From Diphasiastrum complanatum (Eukaryota > Streptophyta > Lycopodiopsida > Lycopodiales > Lycopodiaceae): a stretch of 45,000 bases of DNA. The position numbers were made by a program, and so were the translations under genes. A model generated the notes under the pieces. That model had not been told where the DNA came from, ran no database searches, and worked only from the letters and a program-made list of their open reading frames with translations. Every line of letters starts with the position of its first letter. The stretch's first letter is position 1. This document shows positions 10,318-21,310 of this stretch, one piece after another. The stretch lies in NCBI GenBank assembly GCA_029204225.1, contig CM055102.1, forward strand, positions 17,839,723 through 17,884,722, given 5' to 3'.

Positions 10318-10950
10318 TTAAGCAAAAAAGCTCGCATTCAATTTGTAGAGTCGATTCTCGTTGACTCTAGCTCCTGTAGTAATCACTTTGTAGTGATTCT
10401 TGATGTCTTTGACAAGAAATTTGTCACTGTCAAACTCAACCTTGAGTTGTTGATCAGCAATTGTCCCAACAGATAGTAGATTGTTAGCTAAGCCAGGTAC
10501 ATATTGCACATTGCTTATCTGCTTTATCTTCCCGCTGGCTAACTTCACTGGTACCACTCCAACTCCTTTAACAGATAGCAATTTGCCATCGGATTGTCCA
10601 ATTTCATCACCATTGTGAGTTTCCTTAAGTTCTAAAAACCACTCTTTCCTTGAAGTCATGTGCTTGGATGCACCACTATCAATGTACCAGGTATCCTTGG
10701 TTTCATCACTTGTCATTAATGCTGTAATGAACAATTTTGAGCTCTCACCTATATCATCTTCATATTGATCCTCATCGTATTGATGTTGATCAGTATAATT
10801 GTTTTCATAATAATAATCATCAAATTGATGTTGATTAGCATAGTTTCCCACTTGCCCTTTGTCTTTTCTTTGTTCCATCTCCTTCTGTTTCTTGAAGCAT
10901 TCACGCTCCCAGTGGCCAGGTTTGTTGCAATACCTACAATTTTCAGGTTT
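10318..10950 (-). pseudogene. Copia II zinc knuckle and aspartic protease
   Basis: From about 10950 the minus strand encodes the zinc knuckle CRYCNKPGHWEREC (CX2CX4HX4C), then a Gln/Asp/Tyr-rich linker with repeated NYTDQHQYD-like units, then the protease with WYIDSGASKHMTS at about 10690 and the VPGLANNLLSVG segment. The protease processes the polyprotein and the knuckle binds element RNA. The frame from the knuckle to 10318 is open; a TAA separates it from pre-integrase. Confidence 0.87.
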
Positions 10951-11220
10951 ATTTTGCCTGGAATAGTCGTGTCCTTGACCTCGGCCTTGATTCCAATTGC
11001 CTCAATTTGGGCCATCATTGGATTGTTCTTGAAATTGTTGGAATGATCCACGATTTGAGTTTCCACCTCTTGATTGGTGTCTTCCATGACCAAATCTACC
11101 ACCATGTCCCCTGACTGCAAGAGCTTGATCAAATCCCCTGTTGCGATGACTCAAGTTCTCTTGACGTTGTTCTTCCTACAAAAGCAATCCACCTAACTCT
11201 TCATAGGTTGGAAGATTTTC

Positions 11221-11732
11221 TCATGTGGCTATACTTGTCACAAACATCTGATGTGACTCACTCAAACTATTCAATGTCAACTGCATGATCTCACGATCCT
11301 GTACTCGCTCTCCAACTGCTGCTAATTGGTCACGAATCTCTTTGATCTTCAGTAGATGATCAGCAATAGTTGCATCATCATCCATCCGTAATGTGTGCAG
11401 CTTCGCCTTCAGGAATAGCATTCGAGATGTGTTTGTGGTCTCAAACAATGCCTTCAACGTATCCCACGCTTCTTTTGGCCCTTCTGAATCCAAAATGTAG
11501 GGAATAATTGCATCTTTAACTGATAAGTTGATGACATTCTGTGCTTTTTGTTTTCTCCTGTCAAATGCCCGTTGATCTTCTTCAATCAATGGCCTTGCCT
11601 CTTCACTTGTCACGATCTCCCATAGCTCCTTTTCCATCAAATGTTCTTCAGTTTGAATTTCCAAACTGCATATTTGTCGGCTCCTTCCAATTTGCTTGAC
11701 TCATTGAGGGCACTCTCGCTTAGAGTTGCCAT
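11221..11732 (-). pseudogene. Copia II gag N-terminal domain
   Basis: The best start is ATG at 11732, opening MATLSESALNESSKLEGADK followed by the YAVWKFKLKN motif typical of plant copia gag. One frame change near 11640 moves into MEKELWEIVTSEEARP and the conserved KEAWDTLKALFET, with LTLNSLSESHQMFVTSI at the end. Gag forms the virus-like particle. The frame closes at 11221 in a stop; similarity resumes with the Gly/Asn/Arg-rich linker before the zinc knuckle. Confidence 0.85.
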
Positions 11733-11803
11733 TACTGGATAGATGAGTCTGGATCACAAAATTTATTACCCCACAAAACTGTAAACTTTTGGTTATACAC
11801 CTG

Positions 11804-12043
11804 ATATCGGAATGGAGCGCGGAAGTACAACTGCTCAGGATCCTCTTTAACTTGTGTGCGTGGATCCGATATTGGAGCATGCAATATCGGACTGGAGCTC
11901 GGATGTACAACTGCTCGAAATTCACTTTAGCTCCTGCGCTTGGATCCGCTATCGGTACGGACAATATCGGACCGAAGCGCAGATGTACGATTGCTCGGGT
12001 TTCTCGTCAGCTAGCGCGCTTGGATCCGATATTGGTAAAAAAA
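11804..12043 (-). repeat. Three 80-bp tandem units in the copia II leader
   Basis: The word ATATCGGA begins at 11804, 11884 and 11964, an exact 80-bp period. Each unit also shares the GTACAACTGCTCG-like and CTTGGATCCG-like segments. At the first junction TCCGATATTG (11865-11874) and CAATATCGGA (11882-11891) form a perfect 10-bp hairpin with a 7-nt loop; the second junction holds a decayed version. The array lies in the untranslated leader between LTR and gag and is visibly more GC-rich than its surroundings. Confidence 0.9.
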
Positions 12044-12306
12044 GAGAGAATATAAGAACTTTTCAGAGAGAATATTCTAGATTCTCTACTTCGGTGCGAC
12101 GGCTACGCCGCCTCCTCTTTGCTTAGATTTCGAAACGAGTGATCGTTCAAATAGACAGATATCAGTAATGTGAAAAGTATGAAGCTTCCTAACTCTGAAT
12201 GACAATACTAGATACTATCTAGTGTGATTTGCGGTACTCCAAGCAAACAAATGAGAGATTTCTTGGCAAACCTCTCACACAAATAGCACTTTCCACAACA
12301 ATTAGG

Positions 12307-12507
12307 AAGTATTGTAAGAATCTCCCCCACTCAATAGTTTTTCAATCTGTCTAATGTTGCCCTAGCCTTTTGGATGCCTCCGGGACTGTGCTTTTCACAT
12401 CAACTAGAAAGTATTGTAAAAATCTCCCCACTCAACAGATTTTCAGCTTGTTTGATGCTGCCCTGGCCTTTCTGATGCCTCCGGGACTGTGTCTTTGTTT
12501 CCCACTG
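12307..12507 (-). repeat. 102-bp tandem duplication in the copia II leader
   Basis: Two diverged copies start at 12307 and 12409. They share AAGTATTGTAA, AATCTCCCC, ACTCAA, GCCCT(A/G)GCCTTT and GATGCCTCCGGGACTGTG. With the 80-bp array this makes a leader of about 0.95 kb that has grown by tandem duplication. Confidence 0.88.
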
Positions 12508-12665
12508 ATGATTCTGAGCTCCAAACCTGCAAAATACACCAAAGAAGGATTTTTTCCAACTGTTTTTTTCTCTCCAAGCTTTCACCTCTCGTGAAGGACT
12601 TTCTCACTTCGTTGCGGAGCCTGTGACAAGCTGTATCCACTGATCAGACACGCAGAACTATTGTT

Positions 12666-12677
12666 GCTTTGATACCA
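12666..12677 (-). other. Primer-binding site of copia II
   Basis: On the minus strand TGGTATCAAAGC follows the LTR end directly. It is one base from the canonical initiator tRNA-Met site TGGTATCAGAGC. Confidence 0.85.
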
Positions 12678-12935
12678 TGTCAAGAATCAGATATGCAACA
12701 TAAAGCATTCACCATAAGCAATCACCAAAGAAGCCGGAAGAAGAACACGCACTATCAATCTATCACACTAGCATACTAAATGTAAAATGTACATATAAAC
12801 CTTGAACCCTAATAGAGAGAGAGACCTAGGAGTAGACTACTAGACTAGCCAATGGCTAGTTACAGCTAGTAATAGAGTACATCGTAAACAGTACCTAAGA
12901 AGTGTAACAATGAAGTTTATCATTGATTTCTAACA
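12678..12935 (-). repeat. 5' LTR of copia II
   Basis: About 258 bp, starting TGTTAGAAATC and ending GATTCTTGACA on the minus strand, so the ends form an imperfect TGTTA/TGACA inverted pair. The 3' edge is fixed by the PBS. It contains a TTTATATG promoter-like word. A short LTR of this size is common in copia elements. The partner LTR has been lost with the truncated end near 8690. Confidence 0.75.
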
Positions 12936-13542
12936 CAATTATCACTCAACAATTGTAACAAGAACTCCTCAAGGAGCCAAGCACAAAGCAACATTAGATC
13001 AGAATGGTATTGATCTACCACAAGGCCCTGCACATCTACCTGATCTTAATGACAAATCCAAATTTTAAAGGGGGAGAATCAACAACAAAACACATTCATA
13101 CATCAGTACTCAAACTTAATGCATGAAAATGGAGCATAGATGGAAATGCGAATAGGAAGATCTTCAGTTAACAATCCAACAACCTTTCAATACAATATCT
13201 AGTGCTTGGAAACTTTTGAAGGAGGCCTCTATGTATACCCACGAGCCAGCTCTTACAATTGAGTGAACCCCAATATATAAAGATTTGAGATACACCTCTT
13301 ACTTGATAATAGGAGGCCTCTTTATTAGAAATCATAACATAAGTTGAGAGAGTCTAAGTTACTATCTCCCACATGGTTCTCCATCTTTTGGGAACTACCA
13401 TGGGGCTCACAAAATACACATTTTTAGCCTAACACTAATGATTCTTGTGCTCTCAGACTCGGCTCTCAACTTCATCTCTACTAGAAGCCCTTTTGAGTAG
13501 AGAGGTTCTGTATCAATACCTCTAGGCATGGCATCAGCTAAC
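12936..13542. other. Unassigned DNA between copia II and gypsy I
   Basis: No gene is recognised. A purine tract AAAGGGGGAGAAT near 13066-13078 looks like a retroelement polypurine tract and may belong to a third decayed element, but no LTR start can be fixed after it. Confidence 0.35.
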
Positions 13543-13607
13543 AATCTCCTTGGGGAACGACATAAATACTCACAAATCTAGCAATACTATATTGGTATAT
13601 CATAACA
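13543..13607 (+). repeat. 5' LTR stub of gypsy I
   Basis: These 65 bp match the last 66 bp of the 3' LTR at 19503-19568 with about five substitutions and one 1-bp gap by eye. The match stops abruptly at 13543, so about 1 kb of this LTR has been lost or replaced. Confidence 0.85.
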
Positions 13608-13619
13608 TTTGCCAATTTT

Positions 13620-13637
13620 TGGCACCGTTGCCATGGA
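13620..13637 (+). other. Primer-binding site of gypsy I
   Basis: TGGCACCGTTGCCATGGA lies 12 bp after the LTR stub. It resembles the TGGCGCCGTTGCCGGGGA site of gypsy II at 40639, a form used by Athila/Tat-type gypsy elements. Confidence 0.75.
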
Positions 13638-13763
13638 TAGCCTAACAAAGTTGATACAAACTAACAACTCGATTTCCATCTCTAGTGTATGTCAGATAGA
13701 GCTGCTCGACTTGAAAGATATCGAAAACTTTGAGACGAATTTTTCAAAAGACTTCAGGAATCT

Positions 13764-14700
13764 TTGCAAAGAGGAGATTCACTCTTCCAAAATTTGAACG
13801 AAACTTTCTTTGATAATTTTCTTAATCCTAAAAATTTACCCAAAAACCATTGTCCTGAAGCTTCTGTTGTAGCTAAACTAGGTTTTGAAGTTGTAAATCC
13901 AATTCTAGATCCTGATCCTGAACTAGAGCCTAATCCAGAGCCGGAGCTTGAACCTGAACCTAAACCGATTATAGAAGGCCCTGGTCCTCGTTTCACTTCA
14001 ATCTCAAAGATCAAATATGATTATTTTAAAGGAACATCTTCAAATGATGCTAACAGTTATGTTTCACAGTTTGAATCAATTGCTAACTCGAACAACAAAG
14101 GTATTGATGCTGACAAGCTGTGGATCTTTCCTAGTCTTTTGAGAAAGCAAGTGTGCATATGGTATAGCCAAGTTAAACCAGGATGTGTAGCTACCTGGTT
14201 ACTGCTGAAAAATGCATTTTTGAACCAGTTCAGAGAAATTGGTTATTCATCCAAAGTTCTTGGATGTCTTAACAATGTGTAGAAGAACAGTAAAAATCTC
14301 TGCGAAGGTACACACGAAAAGTAAAGAATCTAACTAGAAAATTAACTGGTGTGTACCTTGTTGCGATGCAGGTCGAGTGGTTTTTGACAGGTTTACCACC
14401 GAAAGTTGATCAATACTATAGACAAGGAGATATGACTTCTTTATTAGCAATCATATCAAGTGCTGAGAACTATGAGACTTCCTCGTTAGCACGCAAAAGA
14501 CGTTCTACCAGATGAACTCAAAAGTCTAAGCATGACTCCAGTGGTAGTGAAGACGAATCTAAATTTAAATCCAGTTCAAGTTCTTTCAGTTTTGAGTTTG
14601 ATTCTAGTGATTCACCAGACACAGAATCTGATGATACAAATCGAAGGAAGAAACAAAAGTCCAAACGAAAAGAAGATAGCAAAACTAATGAGGACAAGTC
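13764..14700 (+). pseudogene. Gypsy I gag remnant
   Basis: The 13764-14282 frame has an acidic Pro-Glu repeat (DPDPELEPNPEPELEPEPKP) at about 13908-13967, then a retrotransposon gag domain with WYSQVKPGCVATWLLLKNAF and LNQFRE. After a stop at 14282 the gag continues in pieces, for example WFLTGLPPKVDQYYRQGDM near 14380-14435 and a Ser/Asp-rich acidic linker near 14520-14690. The protease expected next is not found. Gag would form the particle; this copy is broken. Confidence 0.75.
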
Positions 14701-14701
14701 T

Positions 14702-15487
14702 ATGACCATTAAAGTTGAAAAGCTTTGGAAAAGTAATATGGCTGATCTCAGAAGTTGCAGACAAGAGACCAAAGGCCTCTTTTTCAATTCTCTTGGAGAG
14801 ACAAAATTAACAGAATTTACTGAGCTATTGAAAGAGTACCAAGATGTATTTGCATGGTCGCTCGAAGACTTGAATAGAATTCCCGCTGAATTTGGTAAGC
14901 ACCGCATTAATCTTAAAGAAGATAATGTTCCTGTCTGATAGAGGCAATATTGTCTCAATCCAAAGTACTCTCTTATGATAAAAGATGAACTCAACAAGCA
15001 CCTTAAGGCAGGTATTATCTATCCTGTCTTAAGTAGTGAGTGGGTATCTCCCATTGTTGTAGTCCCAAAGAAGAAAACTGGCAAGATTCGAATTTGCCAG
15101 GATTTTAGGAAGCTGAATGCTGTTACTAAGAAAGATCACCACTCGTTACCCTTCAAGGATTCCATTCTAGACCATGTTGCTGGACAAGAACGTTATAGTT
15201 TCTGTTATGGCTTCTCTGGCTACAATCAAGTTGGAGTAAGGAAGGAGGATTGACCAAAGACCACATTTACTACTGATTGGGGCACTTATCTCTACAATAA
15301 AATGCCCTTTGGTCTTTGCAATGCACCAGCTACTTTTCAAAAAATTATGATGCTAATTTTTGCTACTTTCCTAAGAACGTTTTTCGAAATTTTCATTGAC
15401 GATTTCTGTGTTCATAGTAATATCAAGTCTCATATACAGAAATTGAAACTACATTGCAGAGGTGTCGAGATACGATCTGACTACTGA
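14702..15487 (+). pseudogene. Gypsy I reverse transcriptase remnant
   Basis: RT begins with LKEYQDVFAWSLEDLNRIP, then EWVSPIVVVPKKKTGKIRIC and DFRKLNAVTKKDHHSLPF, the FSGYNQV segment, MPFGLCNAPATFQ and a FIDDFCVHS catalytic box (F-I-D-D, in place of the family's usual Y/F-L/V-D-D). Stops occur at 14936, 15251 and 15485, and the metal-binding Asp region reads YGFSGYNQ rather than LDGFSGYNQ. It joins gag without a protease between them. Downstream the RNase H and connection domains are missing. Confidence 0.9.
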
Positions 15488-15498
15488 TAACATATTTT

Positions 15499-15830
15499 TT
15501 GATCAAACACAAAAAGAAAACCCCTTACAATCCAAAAGCAAATGGATTGACTGAGAGAGCTAACAGAATACTATGCAAAATCCTGAATAAGATCATTGTT
15601 GCACATGGTACAGATTGGGAGCAAAAGCTATCCTCAGTACTCTGGGCATATAGAAACACGGAGAAAATTACAACAAAATAGACTCCTAATTTTCTTACAT
15701 ATGGTATGCATCTAATTTTGTCGATTGAATTCGAGGTGCCAACTCTTCATATACAAGCACAACAAACGGAAGCAGAATGTATTAAAGAATGGTTGCTAAC
15801 TATTGAAGAACTATCCAAATCTCGCTCCTT
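15499..15830 (+). pseudogene. Gypsy I integrase, C-terminal part
   Basis: The sequence resumes inside the integrase core at KTPYNPKANGLTERANRI, which carries the catalytic Glu, and continues with LSSVLWAYRNT and, after one TAG, TPNFLTYGMHLILSIEFEVP. The N-terminal zinc domain and the two catalytic Asp are absent, so RNase H and half of integrase (well over 1 kb in a full element) were lost in one or more deletions. Confidence 0.88.
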
Positions 15831-18450
15831 ATTCGGCCAGCCTCTTGCCATACATCTGCATCCATTCTCATGCCTATCGTCCACACCATCTACCGATGTC
15901 ACCAACACGACCCTTTCTTTCATCTATCTTTTAGTCATCATTCCCATGTTCATATGAGAAATTCCCAAGTTTTTCAAATCCTGATAGTCTTAACGAATCG
16001 GCCAAAAGATCATTGCAAATGTGTTGCGGAGACCAACTACCACCTACAGTAGTTGGTCAACCAAAAAAAGAAAATCTAAGAAATAGGTGAAGCAGTTAGA
16101 TGAAAAAAAGTGATAAAGCAAAGAAGCTGAGGAGGAAAGGATGAAACTTAAGCAACAAATGAGTCAGATCGATCTTGATCAAAAGAAACTCTCTGGAGCA
16201 ATGATAGTTGAATCACCTCCTATGAAGCCCAAAGAGATCCGAAAGTAATGGATCAAAAGAAAGAGCTGCAGAAAAAGAAAGATGAAGACAACCGTGAACC
16301 TGCAAAATAAAACGAGCTCCTCACCCAGCGAGTGGTGGTCGAAGCTCGGCATTGCAAGAGTCCAAGGCTAAAAGTGAAGAACTATCAGTTCCTTCATCCT
16401 TCCACCAAGCCTTCATCATGTTTCCTTACCGTTATCAAATCGTCCATTCAAATCTGTTCCTACCACCAATTTTTTGATGATGAGTCCATTCCCTTGAGAC
16501 TGAGAATCAAAGTTTGTGCAACCTGCAGATCGAAGGTTTTCCTTGACACTGGAACTTCGACTGAGCAAAGAACTGCAGAAATGCCTAGAAGCAAAATGGA
16601 GGATACAACCTCCCGAAAGTTAGTACCTGCCAAGAAACCAAAGATGAAATCATCAATGGCATATACCAGTGATAAAACAAAAACATGAGGAAAGCACTCA
16701 GGCAGGCAAGATTGTGTAGCTGTTGGGAGCTCTCCAATTTTGCGAATGTCAACCACTTGCAGCAATAAGACATTCTGGTTAAATAGCGACAAATTGCGAA
16801 ATGCAATTTTTTATAAAGACTGGCAACAATAAGCACTTGGTTTTATGCAAGTGAACTTTTGATGGTGACCCCTAGTGGAGAACATTATTCCACTTGTATT
16901 AATTTGTGTAATGTGGAAATGCCACTAGGATGCCACCAAGGAGCTCTCTTGCTTATTTAAGAGACTCCCTCTTTGAGAAGAGGAGCTTTTTGTGTACTGT
17001 ACCTACTTTATGCTGAAATGAGAAGAGCCTCCACGAGTTTGGTGCATCCATTGAGCTCCTTGATCATGCTTGTTTCTTGAGTGATGCATTCATGATCTTG
17101 CCCTTCCCTCCTTTGTGTGTGGTTGTGGATAGTAGAGTGAATTAGTTTTCTGACTTTCCTAGAGTGGATTAGATTTCATTTCTTGTTTGTGGATCAATGT
17201 AGGAATCAGCATTCAGGTAAACTAAATAGGCTGGGTTTGTGATGTAATTCTTGCATATCCCCTTACAACCCTGTTCTTGATGTTCTTGGGCTGTCCAAAA
17301 ATCTAGAAATGAGTGTTTCTTGATCATTGGACTACTAAAATGTTGTCTACTTTAGTTCATTTCTTGCTCTTGTTTTGTGGAATACAGATGTAGCTTAGTT
17401 TAAATGTTAAAGATCTAATTGTATCTCGTTTTTGTAGCAACAGAGTAGGATTTCATGGCATTGCAACCATTCTTTATGCTAATTTCTTGGTTGAATGCTT
17501 GATCTGCATGTTTTGGTTGTAAATGCATGTGATTCTAGTGCAAGAGTCACCTTCCTTGGTGTCCTCTGACAGGCCCTGGCATAAACTACAATGATAACAA
17601 GTCTCCTCTGCCTGAGCTTGGGCTCTGAAACAAGAAAAACAATCTTAAAACAAGTGCCCACAGTTTCTGTTGACAAGTAGAGCACAAACACCTGGAGCAG
17701 GGGATTTGTCAACAGAATTTGACGACACAGGCCTACTGTTAAATACTAATATGGCGTACCCAGAGCTCTATAGTATATACACCAACTGGGAGCAAAATTT
17801 TTCAAGTTATTTTGTAGAAATCAAGCACAATCTGTAGGACAGAGGTAAATTCCGCAAACACAAAGCTTTTTGTACATATACTTACTGGCAGTTTGGCACT
17901 TTTGCAGCCAAAATATTATTTTTTGTTCAAAATTTATTTGTAAAGTGTACGTTTCTTCAATTTTCATCTACCTTGTTCGAACATATTACACTTAGAAAAA
18001 ATTCTAAAGAAGACTATCAATTAGTACATGAACTATATGACGGGACTTTTCTCCTTGTAAGATTGTCACCATATGACAACTTACCTATCGGGAGATACAC
18101 CAGAGCAAAGAAAGACATCTTATTTTTTGAGTATTAGAACGATTTGAAAATGGCGCAGTGATTACATGATGATCTTAATACATGAAATCTTTTGCAGATT
18201 TTTCTTGTATATGGCATTACTGATTGTGTGATGCTGAGCTTTCATATGTGATGATGTTTATTTGATGTCTGCTGAGATATATTTCGAATCCACATTTGAT
18301 TCAAAAATACTAAGTAAAGGTCATATATTCAACGAGTGAAGAGATATCTTTACATTTGTCCTAACGAAGATCCACGACATGAAAATATTTTTTTCTAAAA
18401 AATAAGTAATTCTCAAAACGAAGATTATCTATTCACGAGGACGTTTCACA
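15831..18450. other. Unassigned interior of gypsy I
   Basis: About 2.6 kb between the integrase remnant and the PPT. At 16120-16250 a Lys/Glu/Gln-rich stretch could encode a short coiled coil (MKLKQQMSQIDLDQKKLS) but ends in stops. From about 16690 to 17900 no coding motif is seen. TTATTTAAGAGACTCCC near 16952-16968 looks like a TATA region, so part of this may be another LTR or promoter-bearing insertion. I could not find its ends. Confidence 0.35.
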
Positions 18451-18464
18451 TTTGAGGAGGGGGA
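18451..18464 (+). other. Polypurine tract of gypsy I
   Basis: TTTGAGGAGGGGGA stands just before the TGTGATG start of the 3' LTR, as expected for the plus-strand primer. Confidence 0.8.
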
Positions 18465-18466
18465 TA

Positions 18467-19568
18467 TGTGATGCCACATATTTACTAAATAGTGGATATC
18501 TACTCAAATATGACGACTTATACTCAAAGATGAAGTTATGTGCTGGATAACGGTATATTATGAAGAGGCCCATATCACTTTTTGGGATATAAATGCTAAA
18601 GACTTGTCTTACACTAAAGGAGAAATGACCAAGGATATGAACCGACTAGATTCATATTGCCACATTTAACTTAGGTAATATAAATGAAGATACGCTTCAC
18701 TCTCACACCACCGAGAGGGAGAGAGAGTTTCTGTATATGTGAGATTGAAGCAGTGAATAGAGCATCCAAGGTTATTTCCTCTGATTTCTATTTTCTGCAC
18801 TGTTGAGTGTGAGTGACTTCGGGTCTACTAGAGATCTCTTTTACATTGCTTAAATCAACCTCTGGTCAGACAGTTACAATAGTTCATTATAGTCGTTTGT
18901 TGTGTTTTCGTAAAGTTGATCTAAAGAACTATCTCTAAACTAGCTTACTTGTCTGCACGAATACTTTGTATTTGACATCCGAGTAACGTATCACTTTGGT
19001 ACAGTTTTCCACAGTCACTAATAGAGAAGTATGTGTGCATGTGAAATGCTAGTCCTTGCTTGAGGAATTGAGTTATTAATCTGTATTCATGTTTGTAATG
19101 AAGATAAATGTTTTTAACATATTCGCGAACCATTTGAGTTCTTTAACCATGATTGGATTTTAGTTGTTGAAAACTTCTGTCTAGAACACATTAGTTCAAG
19201 AACAAGATCAATTATTTGTCTGTTTGTACATGTCTGCATCGAACATAACACAAATCCTTGTTGACAACTTAATCAGCTAGAGTGTAGTTCATTCGTGCTT
19301 CTTTGATAATATTTCACTTGTAGAACGCTTTCCATTCGATTCGATAGAGGAAGATTGTTGCTATGAATTTGTCATCATCACACACTCACAACAAAAGTAA
19401 TACTAGTTACTTATTAAATGTCTGTTGACAACCAGATTAACCCACGACTCCAATCCATTCAAAATAAGTCAGGACTGTACCAATTAAACATCTTTTAAGT
19501 GCTATCTCCTTGGGAAACGACATAAATACTACACAAATCTAGCAATACTATGTTGATATATCACGACA
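18467..19568 (+). repeat. 3' LTR of gypsy I
   Basis: It starts TGTGATGCC after the PPT and ends ATATCACGACA; its last 66 bp match the 5' stub at 13543-13607. The length of about 1.1 kb suits a gypsy LTR. No host gene is seen in it; a frame at 18945-19133 is chance. Confidence 0.82.
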
Positions 19569-19623
19569 CAAATGCGGCAATGTCCAATAGTAGAATAGCT
19601 AATCAGGTCATAGATCATAAGTT

Positions 19624-19746
19624 ACCCTATCTAGAGTGCGAAGTACAACAAGTGGAAAGCTGATTAGAGATATTGACGGTCAATTTATGGATGAGGAAGG
19701 AATGGCGAGGTTTACACCAAATATTGTGTATTTAGAAGTGTTATAG
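19624..19746 (+). pseudogene. Helitron helicase C-terminus, plus strand
   Basis: This short frame reads TLSRVRS, then GKLIRDIDGQFMDEEGMARF, then NIVYLEVL and stop. That is the end of a PIF1-type helicase of Helitron Rep-helicases: the ALSRV motif, a D-x-D-G-x-F segment, and the N-[IV]-V-Y-x-E-V-[LF] terminus. A stop stands immediately upstream, and the 3' LTR of gypsy I ends only 55 bp before, so the rest has been cut away. It points towards the minus-strand helicase tail at 26206-26430. Confidence 0.75.
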
Positions 19747-20600
19747 AACTTTGATGGGAGCTAAAGTGGTGAACATAGATGACAAGGTGTTTGAACATAA
19801 ACGTGGTGAAGTTTAATGTTTTGGTTATATTTGAAGCATTATTAACATTGTTTAATGTTGTTGTTATGATTTAGTATGTTGAGAATAATAGTTTGGCTTA
19901 CATTGTTTATGTTGTCGCAGATGGTGCATATTGTGGTAAATCACAAAATATTTGTGCGAGCTTGATGGAGATGTTTTGTTTCAGCCACGAGGAGTACATT
20001 TCCAATGTTGTGTGGCTGATTACGGGGCCGTGGACAGATTTTGTATACCTCCAACAAAAGAGTGGACATTTTTTTCCCCTAAAAAATGATTATTTCTAGG
20101 TGTAGAGTTGTTGATTAGTAATGTGAGTTGTGCTTATAGGGACGTCAATTCCGTCAGACTTAATAACTTGGAGAAAATGCTAGAGGACTTGGTGTATTCG
20201 CAGGTTTTGTTATGTGATATATCAATTGATTTGTTGTCCATGTTTTAGAAATTTATAATATGAATTTGTCACTACGTTATTGGTGAAATTCAATTCATCT
20301 ACATATTTTGTTTTTTATGCTGTAATTATGCATATACACACGTGCATGCATACACACACACATCTATTAGTGTACCCATTAATTAGCCAGGTGTGACGTA
20401 GGAACATTTGATGTTCAGATAGTGTACACTTTATTAGCATATGAACATGCCGCAAGTGGCCTTTGCAGTCCATGGAAATGGCCACAAACAGACCAAAACT
20501 GCTCCCTTTGTGATCCATTGTGGTCCAAATGCCCTCAAAGGGCCGCAAACGGATCGCAACTTTTCCCTTTGTGGTCTGTTTGCGGTCTTTGTGTCCAATT
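19747..20600. other. Unassigned DNA downstream of the Helitron tail
   Basis: No confident gene. The frame at 19893-20099 has no recognised motif. A Helitron 3' end would be expected somewhere to the right, but I cannot fix a CTRR terminus and hairpin by eye. Confidence 0.35.
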
Positions 20601-20678
20601 GCCCTCAAATGGATGCAGTGCCCTCAAATGGCCACAAGTGCTCTCAAATGGATGTAGTGCCCTCAAATGGTGACAAAC
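20601..20678. repeat. Four 19-20-bp tandem units
   Basis: Units begin at 20601, 20620, 20640 and 20659, each starting GC(C/T)CTCAAATGG and ending in a variable ATG(C/T)AGT or CCACAAGT-like tail. The open frame that spans them on the plus strand is best explained by the repeat. Confidence 0.85.
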
Positions 20679-20786
20679 AGATCTTGTCACCTAGATCGTC
20701 GGCCGCCCGTCACCCCGTCCGCCACCCGTCAATGACGGGCATACCCACTAGATCGTCAGTTGTCGATTGTCCCCATCAACGATGGG

Positions 20787-20799
20787 CACTCTTTACTAG

Positions 20800-20849
<50 letters not shown>

Positions 20850-20856
20850 AAGAGTG
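20787..20856. repeat. (AC)n microsatellite inside a perfect inverted repeat
   Basis: CACTCTTTACTAGT at 20787-20800 and its exact complement ACTAGTAAAGAGTG at 20843-20856 enclose a pure AC run from about 20803 to 20844. Further out both sides carry CCCATCAACGA in opposite orientation (left about 20772-20782, right near 20867-20878), and CCTAGATCG also occurs on both sides, so the imperfect arms extend for tens of bases. Confidence 0.9.
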
Positions 20857-21170
20857 TCTGTCAACGTCGTTGATGGGCAATGGAGGCCGATCTAGGTGGC
20901 GGTTGATGATTTGATTGATGGTCGATCTTGCACATCTCGCGAGTAGTGATGGTTTAGGAGGAAAGCCGATGGTGGGTTGTCGATGTATGTGTGTGTATGT
21001 ACACGGCTAAAGTACGGCGGGTGGACGTCTGATCTTGGGTATCGAAATGTTTTTGAATTTGGATATAAAAAAATCACGTATTTTTCGAGTCGATCCCATA
21101 TCGAAAAATTCTGATTTTGGGTGGAAATTTTTCGACCCAATGGTAAAAAAATCCAACCCTTGATCGGGTC

Positions 21171-21262
21171 GGGTCGGTTCAAAATTTTTTTACCCTTGGT
21201 CAGGTCAGGTCGAGATTTTCAGGTCGGCTCAAAATTTTTCGACCCTTGGTCACGGGTTGAGG
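21171..21262. repeat. Short GGTCGG/TTTTT repeats, 50-bp period
   Basis: GGTCGG(T/C)TCAAAATTTTT followed by ACCCTTGGTCA occurs twice with a period of about 50 bp, and further GGGTCGG and CGACCC words lie around 21110-21300. It is a low-complexity tract just upstream of the coding unit. Confidence 0.7.
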
Positions 21263-21310
21263 CGAGTTGAAATTTTCCCACCTAACTCGACCCAGTGTAT
21301 TTTTTCATAG

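Noticed and set aside
11804-12507. CRISPR array
   Set aside because: There are only two or three long diverged units without unique spacers, inside a plant retrotransposon leader.
20422-20914. 157-codon plus-strand frame
   Set aside because: It spans a short tandem repeat and an AC run and shows no protein motif.
21267-21310. Start of the two-exon gene at 21267
   Set aside because: The codon is TTG within a low-complexity GGTCGG repeat; an intron acceptor at 21309-21310 is a better left edge.
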